The notes under the pieces: generated by a model
What the model saw: only the letters and a program-made list of their open reading frames with translations
What the model was told of the DNA's origin: nothing
Databases searched by the model: none
Position numbers and translations under genes: made by a program
Shown here: one piece after another, positions 47,101 through 59,100 of the stretch
Position numbering within the stretch: position 1 is the stretch's first letter
Layout: the number at the start of each line of letters is the position of its first letter
Origin: Branchiostoma floridae
Lineage: Eukaryota > Chordata > Leptocardii > Amphioxiformes > Branchiostomatidae
Direction: 5' to 3'
DNA: 64,000 nt
Assembly: GCF_000003815.2 (NCBI RefSeq)
Contig: NC_049985.1
Location: 24,967,076 to 25,031,075 of the forward strand

Positions 47101-50100
47101 ATCACAACGGCGACTACACTGGCCAGAAGGCATTTTGCGACTGCAAGTCGCAAAATGCAAAAATGAACGTTTCATAATTGGAGTTTGAAAATATATAGCA
47201 GCAAAGGTCGGGTTAATCATGTTATCAATTTAGGGCAATGGAGCAGTCAATGGTTACTTAACTTTTTCAGATTAATTATGACAAGTACAGTACATTGTGG
47301 ACACTTAAGGGTCTTAAGGCAGCAGGGTGGTATCGTGACCACAAACAGCTAGATACATATACAATACAAACATAACTACATATAGCACATATACAGTCAG
47401 TGGTTGCCTACGTACCTGGTAGACAGATGCCGTTCACTACAACATTACCCTCTTTGCATTCACAGTCGAAAGAACCGGGTTCGTTGACACATTGCTCGTG
47501 CTCTGTACAGTCGTCGTAACCCTCTGTACACTCGTCGATTTCTTTTGAAGAAGACGAAGAAGAGAAAATGAAACAGCAATTTATCTATTAATCTATGACA
47601 CAATCAAACAATAACACAATCTACATGTTCTAGATACTATGAATGAGCACCAGATACTATGTTACATTATGGATTTGCTAGGAGCACGTAAAGAATGTCT
47701 GGTTCCATCTAACTTATCTAACTATGCCAGAAATGAGTAAGATGCCGGTGGTAAAATTATTTCCAGGGATGAACATTTCAGCCCTCAATTTCCAATAATG
47801 TAGTTGTCAGTTGAGGCTGGATGCAGTTAAGTCGAAACAACCTCACGCTTTCGTCAACAGTGGCCTAACCCATACCCTAACTGTAAACAACATACTGAAT
47901 AGAAATCATACTTAGAAACCAAGCAAGATAAAATTTCACGGTAAAGTAAAGATGCCTACCCAGGCATGTCACGACATAGTCCTCCACTGTGTAGTACCCG
48001 CCCCTGCAGTAACAGGTGTAACCGCCTGCGGTGTTGTTGCACAGCTGCTCACAATTGTGTTGCCCACTCAAACACTCGTCTTCGTCTATCGCGAGACAAT
48101 GAATACTTATTGATGCCATGACTTCCAATAAGAACGTAAAATGTACTTAATTCATTATATTGTAAATGGTCGTAGTCACTGAACTCAATTAGTAATTCCA
48201 AACCATTATATTTATACTCTATGTATTGCATTATACTACATGTATGGTATTATGTATTGCAGACCGTCTAAATGATAAGATTTGTTAGATCATTGACTAT
48301 ATGGACAGACGAAAGTCACTATTTTGGTCTGTCATCCAGGTTATCTATGACATATGAAATGTAAACATTGTTTGTAGTAGGTTGCGGAAACTACTAGTTT
48401 ATCACCCTATTGTAGGAAGTTACTTGAGTTAGTGGCATGTACCTTCACACGTGACGCCGTCAGTACCCAGCTTGTAGCCCTTCCTGCAGGAACACACCGC
48501 GGTCCCGGTACCGTTCAGCAGGCACCAGCCGAGCTCTGGGTCACACCCCGGGTTGTCAGCGCCGCTGCAGGGGCTGGTAGCTGTTGGTGAAACATGTTAA
48601 CTGTACGATGCCATGCATTCTCTCTTCATGAAATCACGTAGCAAATTCAAAAACATTTTGGCTATGTGTGAACGTTGAAACTTTCAACAGCAATACAAGA
48701 TTTGCTTTGAGCGTAGCGTTGTAATATTGCTTTAGACTTCTATAATTTCTTTTTACGCAAAAGAGTTTTGAGGCTTTTTTAAAAGAATATCTACAACATT
48801 CTCATTCCGAATGACCCCACGCTAAAGTATTATTTTAATGTTCAGGTATGATAATTCTAATGCTATCATTGTTACGACTAGAACGTGTAAAATAGTGTTG
48901 AGTTGTGTAATACTTCAGTAGCTAATGGAAACGTATTAATTTGTGCCCAGTTCGAACGCATCACCTACCTTCGTCATACTTTACTCCAGGGGATTCAATT
49001 TTTTAGAGGAACTTTTGCGCAAAAATGATGCTGAAAGCCTATTTGAGAATGAATACAAATGTACCTCATAACTACGTTCAAAACAAATCTCATTTTGGCT
49101 TAAAACTTGACTGTTAAGATGTCAGGTACATAATTGTCTTTACATTCATCTGACAAAATGTCTGAGTCATGATAGAGTTACGGAGCGGTCACAAAGGTCG
49201 TGCGATCGTCGTGCGATCGCTAACTTCAGACATTTTGGAGGACAAATGTGTACGTGTCTTGCAAAGTTCAACTATCTTTGTACCTACTCAAAATGCTATT
49301 TTGGATCCTTCATGGTGGCTGGCTCTGTCTCAGCCTTCTGAAAATCCTATGGCATCACAATCGTACGACGATCGCGCGACCTATATGACCGCGTGATNNN
49401 NNNNNNNNNNNNNNNNNNNNNNNNNNNNNNNNNNNNNNNNNNNNNNNNNNNNNNNNNNNNNNNNNNNNNNNNNNNNNNNNNNNNNNNNNNNNNNNNNCCG
49501 TCCGTGTTCTCACACAGCTGACTGCAGTTGTTCAAATTGCCCATACATTCATCCACGTCTAAAATGGCAAACCAGGGAGATAAACACAAATTAAAGTGAT
49601 GCTACTCCTTTTTACAAGCTTTAGCTCTGTGTAAATGAACTATATGACAGCATTGTGTATTCTCTCTAAAGTAGGGAATGCCTTTACATAACCAACACCA
49701 AGATTGATTGGGACTTACCCCAAATTTTCAGCCGACTCCGTCAGCCTTGTTCACGGAATGGACCCGTCTGCTGTAGCTTCCGGACGTGACGTCAGGGACA
49801 CACGACTGCAGCAGAGGGTCGTAAATGCCAGATAACCTGTGTCGCCCCGCGTCTCTGTTCATGCCCGTACCCAGGAGGGGTTCGGAGGGTTCGGAAGAAC
49901 CCCCCTCCCCCCCCCCCCCCACATGCTCAAACGGTCCACTTGTTCACGCTCAAAGGTCCACTTTTTCATGCTCAAAGGTCCCCTTTTTGTCCAAGATTTT
50001 TTTCAAAGGCATGACTGATATGCATTATTCACTGATAGACATTTCATTCAATCCTAGTGAGTCTATCAGCAAAATTTGCCCCAGAAAGTGCAGGAAATGG

Positions 50101-53100
50101 CTTTTCAGAGGGACCAGATGTCAAAATTTCCCTGGACCACCATTGCAACGCCTTCCGCCTTTGGTATCGGACATGGTGAAATATGTTGGGGGAGTCAGCC
50201 TCAAAGACTTATGCCCAAAACCTTGTGTATTTTAAGAGAAATTCCATTAAACTTAGCCAGCGAATTTTGCCCGTCAAAATGCAGGAAATGGCGTTTCAGA
50301 GGGTTAAGATTTCAATTTTTCCCGGGGGAGCTGGGTACGCGAACACCGGCNNNNNNNNNNNNNNNNNNNNNNNNNNNNNNNNNNNNNNNNNNNNNNNNNN
50401 NNNNNNNNNNNNNNNNNNNNNNNNNNNNNNNNNNNNNNNNNNNNNNNNNNGCGAGTGTATTTTTTCGACTACTACTATATCTGCGCGATTCGACCTCTGC
50501 TTGGAGAGTAAGTCTCGCGCCTGTGGCGCTCGATGGTCCCACGGGTACTAAAAAGAACCCCCCCCCCCAACCAAAATCCTGGCTACGGGCATGCTGTTCA
50601 GTGATGGACGGTGGGCGCGAATGTACACAGCCACAGGTTATCTGGCATTTACGACCCTTTGCTGCAGTCGTGTGTCCCTGACGCCACGTCCGGAAGCTAC
50701 AGCAGACGGGTCCATTCCGTGAACTATTTAACCTGATTAGTCATTGGTCCCCGAAGGTTGACCCTTGACCCCACAGTACCAAGAGATGCCAATCTGTCAG
50801 TCCAACTGTGGCCCTCGTCTCCGACGGACCTTCCACTCTCTGCCTACCACCGCCAAAACAGAAATCTCGTCGCCGCTGAGGTCGAAGGGACGCCGAAGGG
50901 ACCTCGAGGGTTTAGCGGTATCGCCGGGTCGGCGTACGGGGGACGTTGGTCCCCCGGAAGGTTTGACGAGATATTCTGTGTTTTCTCGTGTATTCAATTA
51001 CCGTGTGTGTTTTCAGGAGTACTAGTGCAGAGCTACATGTACCGTCCTTGTTCTTGCTGTGCTGGATGCCGTCTAGCGCACCTGGATTTCCGAGGGCCGG
51101 CTGTATTGTTTTAACATTTGCATTTCTGTCGCTTATTCGTATGTATGAGCTTTTAGCGGCTCGGGGGAGGATGGCCGCCTTACACCATTTTTCGTTTTAC
51201 AGCTTAAATCCTTTTATCCTAGGCCGGGTCGAGTTTAGGACGCTTTTAGTTCACGCTGGCGTTCTGTTCTGCATGGAGCTGAGTGATTCTTGTGTGGTTT
51301 CGTGACTTTGTGTATGTTTTAGCAGCGTTCGACAGCCACATCCAAGCAGATAGTTGGTGCCCACATGGCAAGCCGGTGGTTCTCTGAAATTCCTTTGTCG
51401 CCATGTTTTTTTTCATCCTTTCTATCCTCTGCAAAGGAAACCTGTGGGTGTTGGCTTTTAATGCTGAGGTGTGGAGCAGAACGAGAGTTTCCAGATTTTT
51501 ATGTCATTTTCTGATTTTCGTGAATATTTTCAGGCAGGAACAGAGGAAGACGATGGCATGGTCCAGGAGGCTGTGTTGGGGTTTTCTGCTACCATTTGTT
51601 TTAGTTCGCATGTGTATGAGTGCGTACCTGTAAGGCGTGGTGACTGAGTTGTGGACACGCGTGGCCCAGTCCTTACCGCGTTCGCGGCACCCTAGACCGT
51701 TTGTGGGAGGGCTGGGCGGTGTGGAAGATGCGTAACTATGTTTTTAGACTTGTCTGTCTGGGACCGGACCTGTTGCCGGGCGCCCGTCCCTTCCCACTGT
51801 CTCATGGTTCACGTGTTGTTCATACAGGTCTGACGCTCTCCCCCTCCAACAACAGGGATGCGCGGGACACACCACCACCCAGAGCCGGCACAAGCCACCA
51901 TCAACCTCGCCAGATGTGCGGCCCGATAGGACCCGTTGGTGGCCTGCACAAGCTTTAGCAGCAGAGAGGGCCAGGAAACCTGTTAGCCGAACAGTTAGGC
52001 TGTGATGTTTTATGTTGTGAACCATGTTCTTTGTGCTGAATATAGTGCTACAAGGGACAGCGGTCAGAGGATCAGGGTCGACTGGCGCTCCGGTCCCCGA
52101 CACCGTCCAGCCCCTGCCGGTCAGTTCAGCTAACCCCGCCGGCAACTCAAGGTCATTTCCCCCCTACTTTTCGTGAATAGATTTTGACATGTCGTTTTCC
52201 AGTGCGATGGGGTGCCGCGGGATGCTGGAGGGTTAGGAACTAATCGAGTAACCCTGTTTTGAGATTGGTCTGACCAAGAACGTCTTTGGTCTGACGCCTT
52301 TTTTATAGCACGGCAAGATATCATTCAGTGCCACGGGGTTCCGCAGTAAGCTGAATGACCCGAAAAGTGTGCAGTCTTTCTTCAGCATGTTGTGACGTTA
52401 TCCAGTGCGAAGGGTTTCCGCGGAAGGCTGGACGATCCGAGAAATTGTGCTCATTTAATCCTTTTCGTGATTTGTTGTGATATCATCCAGTGCGGAGGGG
52501 TTCCGCGGAAAGCTGGATCCTTGGAAGACCCTAGAAGTTGTGTACGCTCTCGTTGGACATTTGGTGATTTTATCCAGCGCGACGGGGTTCCTCGGAAGGC
52601 TGGATAACATGCTATGCGGGAGTGTGTAAGGACTTGGTCCGGACTGAGGCTTGGTTAAAGTGTATGTGGGACACGGGCATTAGGAATGGAGTGAGCAATA
52701 TGTTTTGCGTTTTTGAAACTGTGTGCATAGGATATTGTTGTCTTTCGGAACATTGCGGATTTTGCCAGATGCACTAGAGAGCTCTCTTTATGGGACATCA
52801 GAAGGGCGTGGTTCCCAAAGTCGCCGAGAAGATATGATAGCGTTCGAAGAATTTTCATTCCTTCCTGTTTTCGCTCAGCTTCTGTAACGTGGAGAAATTT
52901 AGATCGGTATTCTTGGCGTTGATTTTCTCTCAGTTTTCGAAGCGCGCGCTGCGGCCGATTAGAGTGGGTAAACGTTGTTTTGGCGAAGTTCAGAGAAGAA
53001 CATGATGAAGTGTGGGGGACAAGTCGAGAGAAATATGAAAGGGATTAGATGTGTAAGGGGAGAGGAAAGGTGAGAGAGTGATGATAAGGATGGGAAGACG

Positions 53101-56100
53101 GGAAAGGGATGAAGATAGGGAGTGATTTATAACAGTATTCAGGAAGAGGAAAGGAGCGACAAGATACCTTTGGAAAGTATCATAGTAGGGAGGCACTAGG
53201 GGACAGGAAAGGAAAGGCTCAAGAAGCCAGAGAGGACAAAGGCGGAAGACGATTTCCGCATCACTTCATAACGGAGGGGCCAAGGACTAATTCAGGACAA
53301 ATAGGATACCATTTAACCTGATTAGTCATTGGTCCCCGATGGTTGACCCTTGACCCCACAGTACCAAGAGATGCCAAACTGTCAGTCCAACTGTGGCCCT
53401 CCGGCTACGTCTGGAGCCTGAAACGACCCACCCGCCCAGCCCTCGACAAGATTTCTGTTTTGCGCGGATGGTGACGCCCGCATAAGGGCGGTCGTCTCAG
53501 CGCTTAGGTGACTTTAGGCTCCAGACGATTTCCGCATCACTTCATAACGGAGGGGCCGAGGACTAATTCAGGACAAATAGGATACAAGGCTGACGGAGTC
53601 GGCTGAAAATTTGGGGTAAGTCCCAATCAATCTTGGTGTTGGTTATGTAAAGTTTAGTTTTTGCACAATGTCATTTACCAACACTGATGAACTTTCATGC
53701 TAAAAGTAGGGAATGCCGTCCTCACATTAACAATTCTGATTCATGGAACATGGCATCAAACGCGCATTTATTTGTATCGCCAGTATAACTGCCCTTCGGC
53801 GTAAAATGACATCTTTACTGGCACGTGGCACAACAACAAATGTACAGCAAAGCTAAATCTTTACAAATTTTACATTTTGTTGCTGTGTAAGGCCATGTTG
53901 ATTTAATTGATTGTATGAATGACTTTGTCTATGAAACCCAGAACTGATTTACCTGCGAACAAACAAAAGTACTAGTTTAGCAAACATTATGAAATCTAAG
54001 TGGACTGCAAGGTTGAACAATGACTAAGAATAAATATGTTATACAAGCAATAGAAACTTCATTTCTTTTATAATATCAAGTTTATTGCAAATTCTTGCCC
54101 GTGGGCTAATTGCAGTTAACATAGAAAAGATTCAAACAATGTAAGATACAAAATCACAAGTGTCTACTCTAATCTAAATCTAGTAAAAGCTAACTCTAGA
54201 TCCTGGGTTATTGGGTTCGACTCCTTTTTCGAAGACAGTGGAAGACGAAAGATCCCACCTTTTTTATTATGTGTGGGTTTTGTCATGTTAGAAGGAGAAC
54301 TGATTTCTTTTTGTCAGTGAACGTGAGGAAGTTTGGGTGGAATTTGATGGTCTCTTCGAACAGCTCTTTTCTTTCTTGATTATAGAGAGAGCAGTTTGAC
54401 ATATTTTCATCTTAGACTTTCAAATAGACTTTGGCATCTTCAAACATTAGTATCTTTTTTAGGATATTCTTTTTTTCTAATTTTCGGGACAAATTTATTA
54501 GTTTTATTTGTACGACTTACAGTATGGTCGAAAGGTTTTTACAAACAAAAATTAATACTAATTAAATCAACATGGCCTAAGATTAAATCAAAAATCCGCT
54601 GGCGCTGCTACTATATAATCCTTCTTTTAAGCGAGAAAATAATCTTGGCTTAAAACGACCAACTCATCAATCGACTGCCTGTTACTACAACGAATGTTAC
54701 CTACCATTGCAAGATACTCTGTCGTCAGCCAGACTGTACCCGTCGTTACAGACGCAGTCAAACCCGCCCAGGAAGTTCCTACATTCATGCTGACAGACGT
54801 CACCCTCCGCGCCTGCGCACTCATCACGGTCTGAGCAAGAAGAATTTTGCGTACTGAATATACTTTTCTAGTAAGATTATGAAATCTCTTTCAGATCTAG
54901 AGTATGAAATGGATTGGTTTGGTTTGATACAGATCTCCATTGGTGACTGATATGTCCCTATTCTTCCTGGAGTCCGGGTGATTTGTAGAGAATCACCAAC
55001 TCTAGACGGAAGGATTTGCACCATCGCACACCGCACCCTCGCACGTGTGGAAGGTTCTTTAACGTGCGTAGGATGTGGCTGTCCCCAAACACGGGACCTC
55101 CATTTAACGTCCTATCCGGGGGACCTAGGTACTCATTTTCACCTGAGTAAAGTGAGGAAAGCCGAGTTACGTTATGTGCTAATGATGATACAAGGAATGG
55201 CATGATTGTTGCGCATATCTTACCTTGGCAGTTATAACCGTCTCCAGTGTAGCCGTCCGGACAGGGTCCGCAGATGTATCCATCCGCGCCGTGCCCTGCC
55301 GGCGGAGGGAGATCTGTGCAATTTGACCCAGGGAAACACGGGTGAAGGTTCACCAAGCATGCGTCTACCTGCATTTCACAGCGCTCTCCATGGTACCCTG
55401 TTGCACAGGAGCAAGTCCGCCTGTAAAATCTGTAAACAATATAATAGATTGATGAGTCAGCTGATGATTCCAAATGTTGACCCCGTGTCGTTAATAGTCA
55501 ACATTGTGGCGTCAATTAACCCACGGTAGAACAACATAGGTTTTTGCTATTAACGCAAAAGGTGTAAATATATCTTGATACACATCAACGGAATGTGGCT
55601 AAAACTGCACTGCTTTGTACGAGTAAAGTGTAAAGAAATAAAGAAATATTATGATCATTAGTTTGACACGTAACTACATTATCACTAAGCTTGAAACGTA
55701 CATATTAATTTAATTTGAAAGATTTGAAAGGAGTATGTCATTAAGCCGAAAGCCAGACGAATGCCTTTACCTCCACAATAAACCAAATTAATTTCACGAT
55801 ATCAATATTTGGAGAAAACTTACTTATTCTCACCACCAGCAACGGAAGGATCCGGATCCACACTTGCGTCACAGTTGCCGCCATTTTGACAGGAGCACAT
55901 AAAGACAACGGGCCAGTATTGGGCTGACGAGTTCTGCGCGTTGTACACATCAAGTTGGAACTTAAATGGCGAGTCAGAAGTTACCTGGGATCAACAAAAT
56001 TGAGATAGAGGTGACATCGTGTTAACAACTGTATTGGATATCAAATTTGGAAGTAAGAGTCTTGTGTACCTAGTGATACATTCGAGTAGGACAAGTTTCC

Positions 56101-59100
56101 GTCTCATTTCTGTATCAAGATTTTGGAAGATTATAGAATCAAGGGTTAGGTTAATCTCCAAGCAGATCCTACCGTAGCATTAGGTAGAATCAAAAGTTGG
56201 CAGAGGAGTGCAGCCGGCCTAGGAGTGTGTATGAGTAGCGGTTTGACCGGATGCATGTTGGTCAATACGTTTACATACCCATTCCTGTTCGTTCAGTCAA
56301 TATGTACAAGGGGTGATCAATAAGTTCTCGGCCTAACTCAGAAATAATAAGCACAACTCAAATTTTGAGGCACAACTTTATAGTATGAAGCCTTTTATCA
56401 ATATCCTCAATATCCAAATTACAAATCATTGGAGTCATTACTTTCCAGGCATTCGTTTTATGCAAATTAGAAGGTAAGTGGCGAGAAAAAAGTGGTGTGA
56501 ATTGTGATCAGACATGTGTGGGTCGAGTTCCCCATGCCGTAAATTAACAAAAGACATTGTCAAAATGTTTGATAATCATTCTCCTCCTATTTCAAGCAAA
56601 AAGAATTGGGTGTCTGACTTCCAGCAGCGCAAGTTCGATCGCACACCTCAGGTCAGGTCAATTGTCCCATTTTTTCCGTTCTCCCTTACCTAACATTACT
56701 GGGTGTCGCCTGCAAAGTAATGATCACAATAATTTGAATTTTGGTACAGATTTATATAAGACGTTATACTTGACATCTATGCTTCGAAATCTGAGCTATG
56801 CTTATTATTTCTCCGCAAAACCGAGGACTTATTGATAATCCCACGTACTTGTATAAAATCTTATATAAATGTGTACCAAAATTCAAATTATTGTGATCAT
56901 TACGTTGCAGGTGACACCCAGTAACGTTAAGGTGGGCTCCCACTGCACTCGCGTCACGCTTGCGTCGCTTCGGGGTTCGACAACGCAGACGTGACCCCGC
57001 GGCACCTAGAGGTGACGCGAGCGCACCTAGAGGTGACACAAGCAAACCTAGAGGTGACACAAGCAAGCGCGACGTTTTTTGGGAAGTTTAAAAAAAACGC
57101 AAGTGGCAAGATGCCCCAACAGTGACCCAAGAGTGACACAACAGTGACCCAAGAGTAACACAACAGTGACACAATAGTGACGCCAACATGTCTTCAACAG
57201 TATCAAGGTTATATTTTGTCTATTTTGCACCAAGTATCAAAAGTAAACATCATTTCATTATTGAAAAGCTATTTTGGATACATTTTGGATATCATTTTAC
57301 AGCGGTTTTTCAGTTACAACAGTGACCCAAGAGTAACACAACAGTGACACAACAGTGACGCCAACATACCTTCAACAGTATCACGGTTATATTTTGTCTA
57401 TTTCCTATTAAAACGTAGGAAATATCAAGATTTTTCATTTGTGAAATATGAAAATTAACACACATCATTACACATACTTGTTGCAAAACACATAAGCGAT
57501 GGAGTCAAATCTGGTGTATGGTTCGTGTTCATTCATTTGGGTTACTTCTTTTACTGTAAAAGTCTTTCAAGGTTATCATATAACGTTAACATAAGTAACA
57601 TTCATAAGCATAAGCATCATCATAATGGAAGTTGTTTCTCATCTCATTTTTAGGGATTTTCATCATTTTACAGTGATTTTTCATACATTGACAACGCTGC
57701 GACTTCCGGTAACCTGTCCATTTAGTCTAGAAACGCAACAGTGACCCCTGTCAGTGGGAGCGCAACAGAAAATCGGCGAAAATAACACAACAGTGACACA
57801 ATGAACGAACCCCGAAGCGACGCAAGCGTGACGCGAGTGCAGTGGGAGCCGACCTTTAGGTAAGGGATAATGAAAAAAAGTGGACAATTGATCTGAAACC
57901 TGAGGTGTGCGGGTCAAATTGTCTGATCACACTTCATCCTTCTTTTTCTCGCCACTTACCTTTTAATTTGCATAAAACGAATGCCTGGAAAGTAATGACT
58001 CCAATGATTTGTAATTTGGAGGATATTGATAAAAGGCTTCATACTATAAAGTTGTGCCTCAAAATTTGAGTTGTGCTTATTATTTCTGGGTTAGGCCGAG
58101 AACATATTGATCACCCCTCGTATATGAATTTGGCATAACATGGTTAGGTTAAGGGATAACACTTTATAACACCAAATTGCTAACGAAACAAGAAGAGAAA
58201 ATTGTTTGCTTATGTGCCACTGGGCACGAAATTGACAAAGCAAAACAACTAACCTGCCAAACAAGAGTTGCTTCCGACCCACTGACGCTAAGCTGCACCG
58301 TATCAGGGACCTCTGGCCCAAGCACGAAGGTTGGAGAACTTGTGGTCGAGTCGGTAGCCGTGACAACTACAGTCACTGTTTCGCCCATCGTGGCGTACAC
58401 AGACTCCGGTCCGTTAAGCGTAGGAGGAAACAGGTCTAATGGGATAAAAAACATATACATGTATGTGTGCACTATATGATTTCTCAATACTATTACTGTC
58501 GTCTAATCAACTCCTATGACTATAATAACAGCAGAACACGCAAGACAATCACCGACATGGTTACTGTTGGGGGCCTCTTTGTTTATGACAAGGGAGCATT
58601 GAAACGGACTGTAACGGTGCGCTCCCACCGCACTTTTGTCAAGCTTGCGTCACTGTGGGGTTCTTCACTGCGTCACTGTTTTGTTATTTTCTCCGATCTT
58701 TTATAATTAAGATATTGCGTAATAGGTAAAAGCATGACCTCGAAGACGACAAAATACGCAAAAAGAAAGAAGGAAAACTCGTTCTTTATCTCTGAAATTC
58801 GTTGAGTATCTTTCGAACCCCGCAGTGACGCAAGGTTGACACAAGTGCGGTGGGAGCGCACCATAAGGTTTCAAGATGGCCGAACTAGGACGTCAAAAGG
58901 CAATATGGTGGTGCCCATGAATCAAGGGTAAAACAGAACAGTTTCGGTAAGCCATCGCAAAGCTTATAAGAATTCGAATACGGAAGATGGAATCATGATG
59001 AGAATGCATAATCATAGAAAAAAAAAAGAATAAAACGAGTAGGTACTGTTATGATAAGAGAAACTTTTCTTCCATTGAGAGAAAGCAATCATTGTGGTTC

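Larger units (their letters stand above)
49682..53652. mobile_element. Composite foldback split by a tandem element
   Basis: A 160-bp inverted repeat flanks the region. The left arm (49682-49841) is continuous. The right arm is in two pieces, 50632-50723 and 53585-53652, separated by 2.86 kb. The outer 68 bp match 68/68 by eye and the inner 92 bp differ at two positions. A 15-bp direct repeat AAAGTAGGGAATGCC occurs outside (49668-49682, 53703-53717). The interior has gap 50351-50450 and no transposase was recognised. Located in an intron of the MUC4-like gene. Confidence 0.8.
56307..58120. mobile_element. Mariner-derived foldback with nested element
   Basis: Termini CAAGGGGTGATCAATAAGTT then CTCGGCC, and the inverted CGAGGGGTGATCAATATGTT then CTCGGCC, flanked by TA on both sides (56305-56306, 58121-58122), are typical of mariner. 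The arms stay matched for about 190 bp, far longer than mariner ends, because the right side is an inverted, internally deleted copy of the left. Contains a transposase remnant and a second foldback at 56931-57855. Lies in an intron of the MUC4-like gene. Confidence 0.8.

Noticed and set aside
50076-50681. 201-codon frame across the N gap
   Set aside because: The frame is artificially open through 100 N and covers transposon sequence.
50758-51114. 118-codon plus-strand frame in the composite element
   Set aside because: No domain and no start context; it begins within the 90-bp terminal repeat of the mobile unit, and the copy of that repeat at 53311 is not followed by a similar frame.
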